A DNA stretch of 64,000 nucleotides from Streptomyces sp. GESEQ-4 (GTDB lineage Bacteria; Actinomycetota; Actinomycetes; Streptomycetales; Streptomycetaceae): contig NZ_JAFFSU010000001.1 in the NCBI RefSeq assembly GCF_017948455.1, positions 1,090,394-1,154,393 of the forward strand, given 5' to 3'. The position numbers and the translations under genes were made by a program. Below the pieces are notes generated by a model. It saw only the letters and a list, made by a program, of their open reading frames with translations. It searched no databases and had not been told where the DNA came from. Numbering within the stretch: the stretch's first letter is position 1; every line of letters begins with the position of its first letter. This document shows positions 1 to 8,212 of the stretch, in pieces.

Positions 1-495
1 CGAACGAAGGCGGGCGCCTGTTCCCAGCCGGGCCGTGACTTCACGAGGAGTGAGGGTGGAGTGCTCCGCGGAGCACTGGACGACGACGCGGACCGGGGCG
101 TCGCAGTCGGTGTGGCGAACGTCCAGCGAGGGACCCTCGGGGCCGAGGGCGTACGCCTCGCCCCACTGGGTCAGTGCCATCAGGACGGGCCACAGGTCCC
201 AGCCCTTGCGGGTCAGGCGGTATTCGTTGCGGGAGCGGCTGCCGGGCTCCTGGTAGGGGACGGTCTTGAGGATGCCGGCCGAGGTCAGCTTGCGGAGGCG
301 GTCGCTGAGGACGGCTTCCGACAGGCCGATGTGGCGGTGGAAGTCATCGAAGCGGCGGACGCCGTTGACGGCGTCTCGCAGGATCAGCAGCGTCCATTTC
401 TCCCCGATCACGTCGAGCGTGCGCTGGACGGGGCAGTTCTCCGTGCTCGCCTCAAGCCACTCCATCCCGCCATCGTACGAGCCTGGCTTCGCCAT
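1..495 (-). CDS. HxlR-family winged-helix regulator (3' end outside window)
   Basis: Reading leftward from an ATG at 495 the frame stays open to the window edge (165 codons), so the C-terminus is missing. The N-terminal part carries the HxlR hallmarks: a Cys followed by the region around WTLLILRD (about residues 33-40), then a winged helix with LSDRLRKL and an 'EPGSRSRNEYRLT' wing. HxlR proteins are DNA-binding regulators that often sense reactive or toxic metabolites, sometimes through the N-terminal cysteine. An in-frame ATG at 465 is an alternative start. It is divergent from the thioesterase gene at 569 with about 70 bp between them, so that gene is a plausible target; this is inference from position only. 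Confidence 0.85.
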   Translation of the reverse strand, partial: MAKPGSYDGGMEWLEASTENCPVQRTLDVIGEKWTLLILRDAVNGVRRFDDFHRHIGLSEAVLSDRLRKLTSAGILKTVPYQEPGSRSRNEYRLTRKGWDLWPVLMALTQWGEAYALGPEGPSLDVRHTDCDAPVRVVVQCSAEHSTLTPREVTARLGTGARLRS

Positions 496-568
496 TGACA
501 GTCAGGTGGGCGAAAGCCTAGCTTCACTTGGAAAAGTCAGCCGAAAGTCAGAGGGAAGGGCGCCGGCC

Positions 569-1069
569 GTGGGGCGAACGCGTACGTACAACTGGGACGA
601 TCCCGCGATCTCGGCGGAGGCCGCCGGGCGCATGGCCGGCATCGACTTTCTGCGCGAACTGCAGGCGGGGCGGCTGCCGGCGCCGCCCATCAACTACACC
701 CTCGACTTCGCTCTGGACGAGGTGGAGCCTGGCAGGGCGGTCTTCTCGCTGACGCCGGGGGAGGAGCACTACAACCCCATCGGCAGCGTGCACGGCGGAA
801 TCTTCGCCACCCTGCTCGACTCGGCGGCGGGCTGCGCCGTCCAGTCCACCCTCCCGCAGGGCATGGCGTACACCTCACTTGACCTGACGGTGAAGTTCCT
901 GCGACGGATCACGGTGGACACGGGTACGGTGCGCGCCATCGGCACGGTCGTCAGCAAGGGTCGCCAAACCGCCCTGGCCCAGGCCCAGTTGGTCGACGCG
1001 ACGGACCGACTCCTCGCCCACGCCACCAGTAGCTGCATGCTCTTCCCGGTGCCCCCACCTCCGGTGTGA
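569..1069 (+). CDS. PaaI-family hotdog-fold thioesterase
   Basis: A 166-residue protein with the hotdog-fold thioesterase signature HGGIFATLLDSAAG (residues 75-88), in which the HGG loop and the Asp lie at the acyl-CoA thioester site in PaaI-like enzymes. Such enzymes hydrolyse aryl- or acyl-CoA in the cytoplasm. The frame is open much further upstream, but that part overlaps the divergent HxlR gene; the GTG at 569 is preceded by a purine-rich GAGGGAAGGG and gives the normal family length. The downstream 150 bp holds no gene. The substrate cannot be told from sequence. Confidence 0.85.
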   Translation: MGRTRTYNWDDPAISAEAAGRMAGIDFLRELQAGRLPAPPINYTLDFALDEVEPGRAVFSLTPGEEHYNPIGSVHGGIFATLLDSAAGCAVQSTLPQGMAYTSLDLTVKFLRRITVDTGTVRAIGTVVSKGRQTALAQAQLVDATDRLLAHATSSCMLFPVPPPPV

Positions 1070-1231
1070 CTCCGCAGGCAGGCATCTCCGTCCGTGGGGG
1101 CAACCGGGACAACAGGGGCGTGGCTCGTTGCCCCTGGTGACTCGTCGATGGTGAGGCTGGTGTGTGTCGCAGCCGCGCCTGGGCGCCCGGGGGAGATGTT
1201 TCCCTCGGGCGCCGGGCGCCGGGTGCTCTGC

Positions 1232-1512
1232 TCAGGCAGCGTGGGTGGCGTAGTCGGTGTAGTCGGCTGCGCCGCCGCCGTAGAAGGTGTCGAGGTCGGG
1301 GGTGTTGAGGGGTGTGCCGGCGCGGACGCGCTCGACGAGGTCGGGGTTGGCGAGTGCCATCGGACCGACGATGATGACGTCGGCCAGGCCGTCCTCGATG
1401 TCTTTGGCGCGGGTGGGGAGTTCCGTGCCGTCCCCGTCGAGGATCAGCGTGGCCGGCCACAGCTTGCGGAGGGTGTGGAGGAGTTCTTCGTCGCCGGCGT
1501 GGTCGAGATGGC
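1232..1512 (-). pseudogene. C-terminal fragment of an Old Yellow Enzyme-type ene-reductase
   Basis: On the minus strand a frame ending at the TGA at 1232-1234 reads HAGDEELLHTLRKLWPATLI, then DVIIVGPMALANPDLV and a C-terminal FYGGGAADYTDY. This matches the end of FMN-dependent alkene reductases (NADH:flavin oxidoreductase family), including the phosphate-binding 'adviivGpmalANPDL' stretch and the Tyr-rich tail. No N-terminal TIM barrel is present upstream: the frame breaks near 1510 and unrelated sequence follows. It is therefore a remnant of roughly 90 codons out of about 360. Confidence 0.65.
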
Positions 1513-1650
1513 GATGGCGTTCTGCACGGCCCAGGCGTGCGCCAGCTTGACGTCGCGGTCGGCGCCGGGGCGGCCGGCGCGGAGCAGCGCCAGGGCGGCG
1601 TCGGCCTGGTCGGCCTCGGTTCGGCGTGCTGCAAGTTCCTTGCCGCGCAG

Positions 1651-1770
1651 ATGGCCCTGTTCACCGGCCTGATGACGCAGTGGCTCACCGATCCCGGCCA
1701 GGCTCCCGACGCCTCCGAGATTGTCGCGGGTCTCCGCGCCCTCACCGGCATCGTCGACACACACGAGTAG
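1651..1770 (+). pseudogene. C-terminal fragment of a TetR-family regulator
   Basis: The last 39 codons of a plus-strand frame read MALFTGLMTQWLTDPGQAPD followed by a GLRAL helix and a TAG at 1768-1770. This resembles the ligand-domain C-terminus of TetR regulators (pattern 'al.tGLm.qWl.dP...p....gLral'). The helix-turn-helix part is absent; upstream lies unassigned sequence and then the reductase remnant on the other strand, so both look like debris of a recombination event. Confidence 0.45.
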
Positions 1771-1922
1771 CCAGAGTGCGCCCGACCTGATCGACCGCGG
1801 ACCGAGGACGTCGGGAGGCACCCAGACCACCCGGTGTTCGATGTCCACAAGACACGGCAGCACCGCGATGTGGCTGCACGCCACGGCCCCGGACCGTCTC
1901 GGCCGGTGGCCCGGGTCCCGGG

Positions 1923-2660
1923 CTACTCCTGCCAGCCCGCTGTCGCGGTGGCACGCATCTGCCACTGCTTCACACCCGGACCGTTCGGCTCCCACCGGTC
2001 GCAGAACTGCCGCAGCGTCTCGCATCTGGCCAGCATGGCGGCCCTGCGGACCGGCCAGGGCGGCACCTGCCCGTCGTAGGCCCGGAAGAAGTGGCCGAGT
2101 GCAAAGCGGTATTCGGGGTGGTGCATCCGTACGATCCACTCACACCAGGTCAGGTCCTCCACCGGATCCCCGAGGTGCGCGAATTCCCAGTCGACCACTG
2201 CGGTGATCTCGAAAGTGCCGGGATCCAGCAGTACGTTGTTGGGGCCGAAGTCGCCGTGCACGAGCACCTTGCCCGCCCTGGGCGCGCCCACGGTCAGCAG
2301 GCTCGGTGCGGTTGCGTGGATACGGCGCAGCAGCTTCCCGCAGCTCGCCAGGACCTCTACAGGGTGCCCGGCGTCCAGGAGTTCCTGGCCGGGCACGCCA
2401 GCCACGAAGCCGAGCGTGAGGGTGGTCGCGGTCGCTGCGCGCACCGGCGGCACGGGCAACCGGCCCTGAAGCCGGGTCAGCAGCGTGTGTTCGCGACGGA
2501 GCCTGAGTTCGACATCAGGACCCTCATAGGTCTTCTCCACGATGGCACCGTCGCCGACGGTGCGGTTGGTGTAGCCGTGCTTCAGCGGACGCATCCGCCG
2601 ATCATCGGACACAGGCAGCATCCTGGGCGCCCCCACATCCGGACACGTCTGCTCTCGCAC
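1923..2660 (-). CDS. APH-family phosphotransferase (aminoglycoside phosphotransferase-like kinase)
   Basis: A 245-residue protein with the APH/choline-kinase catalytic core: the Brenner motif VHGDFGPNNVLLD (H135, D137, N141/N142) and the metal-binding VVDWEFAHLGDP (D157). The N-lobe has a nucleotide-binding Lys in IVEKTYEG. These kinases transfer ATP phosphate to a hydroxyl of a small molecule such as an aminoglycoside or choline; in actinomycetes many are not resistance genes. In-frame starts at residues 14 and 23 are alternatives, and the conserved fold starts only near residue 23. It stands alone, so a drug-resistance role is not supported. Confidence 0.8.
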   Translation of the reverse strand: MREQTCPDVGAPRMLPVSDDRRMRPLKHGYTNRTVGDGAIVEKTYEGPDVELRLRREHTLLTRLQGRLPVPPVRAATATTLTLGFVAGVPGQELLDAGHPVEVLASCGKLLRRIHATAPSLLTVGAPRAGKVLVHGDFGPNNVLLDPGTFEITAVVDWEFAHLGDPVEDLTWCEWIVRMHHPEYRFALGHFFRAYDGQVPPWPVRRAAMLARCETLRQFCDRWEPNGPGVKQWQMRATATAGWQE

Positions 2661-3119
2661 GCTCCGCCGACCAGGGGCTTTCCGGAAAGCGAGCCAGAGC
2701 CGTTCTCGTGGACGGAGCCGACCGGCCGTCTCGGCAACGGTCCTCGGCTGCGGTACGCGTGAGAGGACGCGGGAAGTGGCGTGTGCTCCGATATGCGCGT
2801 GGCATGCGCGGGTAGCTGACGGCGTGTGATGCAGAACACGATTCGGATGCGGAAGAGTGTTCGCTGCCTGCCTCGGACGGGTTACGCCTGGCCAGAAGGC
2901 TACAGAGGGTGGCTAGCGGTGCTTGTTGAAGGTTGCACAGCGCTCCGTTCCGGGGACGCTGCGTGCCTTTCTCAAGGGGACGTGAGTGTTCCGCCCCGCA
3001 AATCGCTTAGGTAGGGGGCAGGCCCAACGGCCTGTCGGCGTCCGGTAGTTGGCGCCGGGTCCCTGATGACCTCGATGGAGAGGATCTTTGCTCATGTCCC
3101 CTGCCGACAGGAGCCTCGC
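2661..3119. other. Intergenic region without a supported gene
   Basis: Between the divergent kinase and sigma-factor genes. Only short frames occur and none has a ribosome-binding site with a family resemblance. It should hold the promoters of both neighbours, but I cannot assign hexamers with confidence. Confidence 0.4.
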
Positions 3120-3743
3120 GTGAGTTACGACGACGCCCGGGAGGGCGCCTCGCCGGCGGAGAACGGCGTGGGGCTGTCGCAGTCCATGTTCGTGCCGCTG
3201 GAGCTGCCGCTGGACTTCGAGGCCTTCTACCTCGGCCACCAGGAACCCTTCCACGCGTACGCGGAGGTCCACTTCGGTACCCGGGCGGCCGCGGAAGAGG
3301 TCATACACGAGGTCTTCCTGGAGATCCACGCCGGATGGTCGCAGCTGCTGAGCGCCGGCAACCTCGAGCAGGGCGCGTGGGCGATCGTACGGCGGGCCGT
3401 GCACGACCGCCTCGAGCTGGAGGGGCGGGCGCCTGCGTTCGTCATCAACGGCCCCATCGCCCAGGCCCTGGACAAGGCGCTGACCACCGCCCGGGACAAG
3501 CTGCAGAAGATGGAGTCCGCCAGTGGCCTGTACGAGGCGATCGCCGAACTGCCGGACCGTCAGTTCGAAGTGATCGTGCTCCGCTACGTCCTGGGCTACC
3601 CCACCGCCAAAGTCGCCTGGTACGTCGGCATCGACGAACGCACCGTCGGCCACCACCTGCGCCGCGCCAAGGAGCGCCTGCGCATCAAGCTGGGCCTGCC
3701 CGCCCAGCGAAGGAAGTCCAAGCCCACGGGAGAAGGAGCATGA
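3120..3743 (+). CDS. ECF-like RNA polymerase sigma factor
   Basis: A 207-residue protein built like a sigma-70 group 4 factor: an N-terminal region-2-like part (FEAFYLGHQEPFHAYAEVHF, then a region with EEVIHEVFLEIHAGW) and a C-terminal region 4 helix-turn-helix (LPDRQFEVIVLRYVLGYPTA, then DERTVGHHLRRAKERLRIKL). The GTG at 3120 follows an AGGAG eight bases upstream; an earlier in-frame ATG at 3066 lacks this. Its stop overlaps the next start (ATGA at 3740), so the two are translationally coupled. No anti-sigma factor with a membrane helix or zinc motif follows; the coupled partner may have that or another role. It directs RNA polymerase to a small regulon that is unknown here. Confidence 0.85.
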   Translation: MSYDDAREGASPAENGVGLSQSMFVPLELPLDFEAFYLGHQEPFHAYAEVHFGTRAAAEEVIHEVFLEIHAGWSQLLSAGNLEQGAWAIVRRAVHDRLELEGRAPAFVINGPIAQALDKALTTARDKLQKMESASGLYEAIAELPDRQFEVIVLRYVLGYPTAKVAWYVGIDERTVGHHLRRAKERLRIKLGLPAQRRKSKPTGEGA

Positions 3744-4411
3744 CCGCCACCATCGACACCCTCCTGACCGAGGCCCGGCTCCCGGTCTCCGCACCGCGGA
3801 CGTTCGACGTCGCCTCCGGCCTGCGCCGCCTGGCCGCCGACGCCTCCCGCCGCACCCCCACCACCGAGGTCACCCGCGCCGCCCAGGCCGGCCAGCGCCT
3901 CGGGGTGGTGTGCCGGTGGGTCCTCAACGAGCCCGACGCCCCCTCGCACGTCGCAAAGATCGCCGAAGGGCCGGACCAGGGGCCGCTGTCGGAGGAGGAA
4001 CTCGACGTCGACGGCGCGCTCGTCTTCGGCTGCCTGCTCTACCTGACCACGCATCCGGAATCCGCGCAGTTCTGGTGGCAGCTCGCCGCCGGCGCGGGCA
4101 GCCGCGCCGCCGCCTACTGCCTGCACCTGCACCACCTGTCCCTGGGCGAATCACGGCGGGCCTGGCACTGGCTGCACCAGCTCACCCACTCCATGGCCGA
4201 CACGACCCCGCCCGACGCCGCCTTCCTCGAGGGCCTGGAGATCTTCGCCCGGTACGTACGCGACAACGGCTCCCGCGCCCTCGCCCCCACGCGCCGCCTG
4301 GAGGGCGAGGTCGACCGGCTCGCCGCGCGCACACCCGGCTCCGGTGTCATAGTCGCCCGCCCCGACCGCCAACTGGTCGCCCGCCTGGAGGAGTTCACAG
4401 CAGGCCGCTGA
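3740..4411 (+). CDS. Conserved protein coupled to the ECF-like sigma factor
   Basis: A 223-residue soluble protein starting at the ATG overlapping the sigma stop (ATGA). It has no signal peptide, membrane helix or catalytic motif I recognise. Visible features are an Ala/Leu-rich helical middle with FWWQLAAGAGSRAAAYCLHL and HHLSLGESRRAWHWLHQL, reminiscent of helical-repeat (TPR-like) packing, and a C-terminal region with VIVARPDRQLVARLEEF. Translational coupling implies stoichiometric production with the sigma factor, so a regulatory partner is a reasonable guess, but it does not look like a zinc anti-sigma protein. Function unknown. Confidence 0.75.
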   Translation: MTATIDTLLTEARLPVSAPRTFDVASGLRRLAADASRRTPTTEVTRAAQAGQRLGVVCRWVLNEPDAPSHVAKIAEGPDQGPLSEEELDVDGALVFGCLLYLTTHPESAQFWWQLAAGAGSRAAAYCLHLHHLSLGESRRAWHWLHQLTHSMADTTPPDAAFLEGLEIFARYVRDNGSRALAPTRRLEGEVDRLAARTPGSGVIVARPDRQLVARLEEFTAGR

Positions 4412-4571
4412 ACAGGGCCGAGGCGGAGGCCGACCACGTCCACTGGACCGGCCGCGGCTGGGCCCCGCCGCCCGGCGCGGCGGGGCACGGTACCGCCGGG
4501 TCGCGAAACCGGCCGTCAGGCTGGGAATTCCGTCCTGATTCCAGTCGGTGTTTCCATCGGATGGAGAGAAC

Positions 4572-4612
4572 TCGGGTACGTGCAGCGGCAACCGACGGCT
4601 GCACGTACCCGA
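4572..4612 (+). terminator. Perfect 15-bp stem-loop downstream of the sigma operon
   Basis: TCGGGTACGTGCAGC at 4572-4586 is the exact reverse complement of 4598-4612, with an 11-nt loop. It lies 160 bp after the sigma-operon stop. There is no T-tract, as is common for Streptomyces terminators, so it may terminate in either direction. Confidence 0.6.
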
Positions 4613-4794
4613 ACGACCTCATCCCTGCTGCCCGGCTGATCGCCCGGCCGCAGGAGGCCACCGTCAGCTGCTGACCCGCAAGCATCCGCCCTGTGAGCAC
4701 CTCAACGGGGGAGCCCTTCACCGGCCACCAGTTCCGAGGCCACAGGCCGGAGCGGACTCCCCGCCACGACGCCATCCAGAAAGGGACGTCACCC

Positions 4795-4968
4795 ATGGAC
4801 CCCAACCCCCGCACGCCCCGGACAGGCCCGGAACGGTTGTCTGCAACCTGGAAGTGGATCGCACGCCGCCGTCGGATCGCCCTCTCCCACCTGCTGCGCG
4901 GCGCCTGCTACGGCGCAGGCACGGGACTGATCGGCATCGCTTTCGTGTGGGTGGAACGCCTGCTGTGA
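4795..4968 (+). CDS. Small single-pass membrane protein
   Basis: A 57-residue frame starting at the ATG at 4795, preceded by AAAGGGA at suitable spacing. It has a basic N-terminal half (WKWIARRRRIALSHLLRG) followed by one hydrophobic segment GAGTGLIGIAFVWVERLL at the very C-terminus. The pattern suggests a tail-anchored or signal-anchor peptide. No family recognised. It lies downstream of the sigma operon behind a terminator-like hairpin, so it is probably transcribed separately. Confidence 0.5.
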   Translation: MDPNPRTPRTGPERLSATWKWIARRRRIALSHLLRGACYGAGTGLIGIAFVWVERLL

Positions 4969-5093
4969 CAGGCGGCCTTGGCGTGATCCTCACCTGTGAT
5001 GATGATCCTTGACCGGTCCGCCGGGAGCGGCAGGCACGAGCGGGACACGCGGGTCGACCGCCGGTTTCACCTACTCAGTTGGCGACCTGCGGT

Positions 5094-5750
5094 TTACGCC
5101 CAATCCAGATGTTGCACGAGGAAAACGCCGGGGGCGACCTCCCGAGAGGAGGTGCGTATCCGGTCAGCGATGCCGACGGGCCAGACAGTGCCGGATGACC
5201 AGATTGCATTGACCCCGGGGAGCCGGTCGGGTTCGAGGCCAGTGAGGTCGGCGGCGGTCAAGTCGAGAACAAGCGTGGCGAGTACGGCTGACAGTGACTG
5301 GCCGATGTCACCCATGCGGGCTGCGGTGCTCTCGCCGGAGCTGTCGCGCACCACCATGGAGGCGCCGGACCAGGGACCGATCTTCCGTAACACCCGGGCC
5401 ACGTGGGCGAGTTCCCTGGCAACGTTCCTGAGACCGCCATCATCGAGAGCATTGCGGTCATGGACGCTGACGTATCTGCCAAGCCGTTTGTGCCCTCGCG
5501 CGGCCCCGCACGGCCCTGTGTAGAGGCGGCGGCTGATGTGGCGCAATTGGCGCGCAACCGTCTTCGCTTGGTGGCGAGCTTGGTCAGTCCGCTTGCCACT
5601 GCGGTAGGTCCGGGAGTCCCTCAGTGCATCTACGAGTTGGTACAGGGCCGCCTCGGCTGATGCGAGGTCGCATGCCAGCGACGCGGGGTTACGACGTGCC
5701 AAGACGATCGTCATCGACATCGAAAGGGAAGTCGGCCCGGAAGCTGTCAT
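5094..5750 (-). CDS. Hypothetical protein
   Basis: A 218-residue frame with a helical N-terminal half (ASAEAALYQLVDAL, then RHQAKTVARQLRHISRRLYT) and a C-terminal half containing DIGQSLSAVLATLVLDLTAA and SREVAPGVFLVQHLDWA. No signal peptide or membrane segment. I do not recognise a family. The start is uncertain: 5750, 5720 and 5714 are in-frame Met codons. A 14-bp GGGACCGGTCCC-type palindrome lies about 120 bp upstream and a related one sits before the membrane-protein gene near 7.6 kb. Confidence 0.55.
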   Translation of the reverse strand: MTASGPTSLSMSMTIVLARRNPASLACDLASAEAALYQLVDALRDSRTYRSGKRTDQARHQAKTVARQLRHISRRLYTGPCGAARGHKRLGRYVSVHDRNALDDGGLRNVARELAHVARVLRKIGPWSGASMVVRDSSGESTAARMGDIGQSLSAVLATLVLDLTAADLTGLEPDRLPGVNAIWSSGTVWPVGIADRIRTSSREVAPGVFLVQHLDWA

Positions 5751-5869
5751 GTACTCATATCCATCGGTGGAGATACTGCCTCAGCGACTTGCCGTTGGTC
5801 CGCTCGCGCCCGGGCCAGGAGGCCAGGTCCTGCATCGGAAGACGTCTCGCGAAGATATCGACCCCAGGC

Positions 5870-5883
5870 CGGGACCGGTCCCG
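5870..5883. promoter_or_regulatory. 14-bp perfect palindrome (CGGGACCGGTCCCG)
   Basis: Perfect palindrome about 120 bp upstream of the minus-strand gene ending at 5094. The same core recurs at 7631-7646 before another minus-strand gene, which makes it a candidate operator rather than chance GC symmetry. Confidence 0.35.
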
Positions 5884-6352
5884 AGTCGCATCCACCGCTT
5901 CGAGCGAAATTCGGAAACAGCCTCCAAGCGCCCCTGATCCGCGTTCTCCTCGACGGCCACACACGGTCAACGACTGCTGAGATTCTGAAACGCGTACTCA
6001 CTGTCTGGCGCGCAGATGGCGGCAGGCGGTGACGAGCCTGGAAGCTCGGTGCGCAGGGCGCGGACGCGTTCTTCGAGTGTCCCGTCTCATTAGATCTTGC
6101 AGAGAGGTGCAGCAGCGTCGAGCATGCATCTCATCGATCATGGCAGGGGTGGTGCTTGTTGAGCTGGGCCTGGTCGGGACGTTGAGCGGCTGGCTTCCGG
6201 AATCGTCAGTGAAGGTGGCAGTTTCCGGGCCGGGTCCTGGTGCTGCTCGGCGGAGGTTGATGTTTGTAAGTTCTGGCTCCGGCAAGGCTTGAGGACTTGG
6301 GGCGGAAGCGCCGAAGTGCTCCGCGGGATAGGGGCGCGGCCCGGTGCCCCGC
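5884..6352. other. Gap without a supported gene
   Basis: Both strands carry frames of 70-150 codons, but they overlap each other, lack ribosome-binding sites and show no recognisable motifs. It may contain decayed coding sequence on the minus strand near 5.99-6.08 kb (a helix-like LEERVRALRTEL), too short to name. Confidence 0.3.
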
Positions 6353-6628
6353 TCAAGAAGCGAACAGGTGAAGGCCGAAGATCCAACCCTCACAGGCAAT
6401 ACCGATGATCCCCCAATACTGCATCGGGATGCCGTAGAGGCTGTGCTCCGCATCCCAGTCCCATTTCCATTCGTCGTTCAAGAGCCTGCCCACCACGGCT
6501 GTCGCGATGGCTGCCAACGTCATACCTATCCAGGCGCCAGTCGATCCCGCGATCAGATAGCCGGCTCCGCCCCCCACGCCGTAAATGTAGAGCGCGAGAA
6601 AACCCCACCCTTGCCATATGATGATCAT
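6353..6628 (-). CDS. Small multi-pass membrane protein
   Basis: A 91-residue protein with three hydrophobic stretches: WGFLALYIYGVGGGAGYLI, then a segment with IGMTLAAIATAVVGRLL, and YWGIIGIACEGWIFGLHLF at the C-terminus. A charged loop with NDEWKWDWDAEHS separates the second and third. Composition is clearly that of a real membrane protein. Family unknown to me. It is separated from its neighbours by more than 100 bp on both sides and appears monocistronic. Confidence 0.65.
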   Translation of the reverse strand: MIIIWQGWGFLALYIYGVGGGAGYLIAGSTGAWIGMTLAAIATAVVGRLLNDEWKWDWDAEHSLYGIPMQYWGIIGIACEGWIFGLHLFAS

Positions 6629-6739
6629 CGCAACCCCGTTCTCCTGCGTCGACTGCGCCGGTTTCCCCGAGAGGCAGCCTGCTGCTCGGCGGGAGCAATC
6701 CGGCCCGCATGTCGAGCTGTCTGATCGCTACGTGTTACT

Positions 6740-7100
6740 CACAACCGTCGGCAGGAATTGCCCGCTCTCGCAGAAGGAACCAAGGCTGGGTAGATGTTGC
6801 CGAGCAGCGATGCCGAAGCGTCGCGCCGCCTCGGTACCCATCCCGAACTCGCCGTCGCCTGGGCGGACTCCGCCTAGGAACTTCGTCGACTGGTCCCACC
6901 CCTTCCTCGGCATCACCCCCAAGACGGTCCCAGCGCCGCGAGGACCAGGACGGCTTTCGCCGTCCTCGCCAAGCGGTTGCGTGTCGAGCGGGCGATCTCG
7001 TGGATCGTGAGAACAGGCAGAAACGTGCGCGACTACGAGCGGCTCGTCTCCCGCAGCGAGGCCCACATTGGATACAGCAGCCACAGACGATCCGATTGGC
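6740..7100 (+). pseudogene. C-terminal remnant of an IS5-type transposase
   Basis: Three plus-strand frames together spell a transposase C-terminus: HPELAVAWADSA, then FVDWSHPFLGITPKTVPAPR, then RVERAISWIVRTGRNVRDYE followed by RLVSRSEAH. This is the order and wording of IS5-group DDE transposases, with the final catalytic Glu in the RVERAISWI motif. Frameshifts between the pieces and the missing N-terminal part show a dead fragment. No inverted repeats could be assigned. Confidence 0.6.
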
Positions 7101-7157
7101 CTCCACCACCTTGCGCTGATCCACAGGGCCCGTGCCTGCACGTGGGCCGCGCGAGGT

Positions 7158-7607
7158 TCAATTCCGGGAACGTCGAAACCAGTCGCCGGACTCCTCCTGG
7201 GCGAGGCGTTCTACCACCAGGCATGCAGTGATGAGCGGAGGGATGATGAAGAGCACGCCAGCGTACAACCACATGGTGAGGGCGGCGACGATTCCGAGGA
7301 TGCCCCAGGCGATTCCACCTACGCGTAGACCGGGCCCTCCGGAGACGAATCGGAAGGCCAGAATGATGCCGGCGGCACTGAAGCTCACCAGGAGGAAGCC
7401 AATGGTCGCGAATACGCCTGTTCTCACCCAGAACGACGTGTCGCTAAACGGGATGGTGTATCCCTGGTTGCTGCCGACCAGGCCCTGTTGGATGAACCCC
7501 GCCCCGCCCAGGGCCAGCAGCCCGGCGGTAGCGAAGATCAGGCGACGGGCGCCCTTCGTGTCAGCCGGCATCCTAGGTGAGCCGGTCGGTCTATCCGTCT
7601 GGCGCAT
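7158..7607 (-). CDS. Four-helix-type integral membrane protein
   Basis: A 149-residue protein with hydrophobic segments LIFATAGLLALGGAGFI, GVFATIGFLLVSFSAAGIIL, and a long pair from GGIAWGILGIVAAL through YAGVLFIIPPLITACLV. The start at 7607 is preceded by AGGATGGGG; a further in-frame ATG lies at 7625. No family recognised. A 16-bp palindrome 24 bp upstream (7631-7646) could be an operator. It is transcribed away from the secreted-protein gene at 8213. Confidence 0.65.
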   Translation of the reverse strand: MRQTDRPTGSPRMPADTKGARRLIFATAGLLALGGAGFIQQGLVGSNQGYTIPFSDTSFWVRTGVFATIGFLLVSFSAAGIILAFRFVSGGPGLRVGGIAWGILGIVAALTMWLYAGVLFIIPPLITACLVVERLAQEESGDWFRRSRN

Positions 7608-7630
7608 AACCCCATCCTGATGCATCCGAT

Positions 7631-7646
7631 CCGGGACCGGTCCCGG
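7631..7646. promoter_or_regulatory. 16-bp perfect palindrome (CCGGGACCGGTCCCGG)
   Basis: Perfect dyad immediately upstream of the membrane-protein gene that starts at 7607 on the minus strand. It shares the core GGGACCGGTCCC with the palindrome at 5870-5883. Its place next to the start fits a repressor site. Confidence 0.4.
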
Positions 7647-8212
7647 ACCGGCCAGGCCGACTCCAACGCGGCCTTCACCGTGCGGAATCCGACTCCGTAC
7701 TCACTCATCATGACCGAGTACGACATCCCGCCCGGGCATCACGACGGATCGCCGCGTCCTGACACTCCGCGCCTGAGCGACCGGTCGCGATGGCGTGCTC
7801 GACGCACGTGACATTGGTAGCTGAGCTGGGGCTATGGCCGTCCGCCAGCTGTGCCGGAGCAGTGAGCCTTTGCCAACCTGGCTGACGGTGGCGTGAGTTG
7901 GTGTGGGGGCCGAGTGCGGGAAGGGGTGAAGCTCCTGGTAGCTGGGTTGTCGACCCAGAGCAACCTGCCCTAGTGCAAAACAGCCTGGCAGCCGGAGAGT
8001 TGCCCGGTTCGCCAATGGCAAGAGCCGACAGCGCGCCGTTGCCAATGGTGACCTGTGGGGCCGTCAGGCGGCGATCGTCTCGCGGTAAGACCGTTCACTT
8101 CCTGTTCGGTTCCTGTTGGGGTGTCTGCCGTTACTGTCTGACGTGCACTCAGATCGACGATCATGAGATGACAAGGGGCAGTATCCGTGGTTTCCGAATA
8201 CGGGAGAAACAT
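7647..8212. other. Gap without a supported gene
   Basis: About 570 bp between divergent genes. Frames on both strands are unremarkable. The stretch just before 8213, more AT-rich than average (around 8090-8160), probably contains the promoter of the secreted-protein gene. Confidence 0.35.

Noticed and set aside
1923..2660. Antibiotic resistance kinase
   Set aside because: The APH fold is clear but shared by many housekeeping kinases; no antibiotic gene is adjacent.
7860..7885. Similarity of 'GCCTTTGCCAACCTG' to a stretch near 20.12 kb
   Set aside because: Could be a pair of IS ends, but the match is short and there are no partner repeats or transposase next to either.
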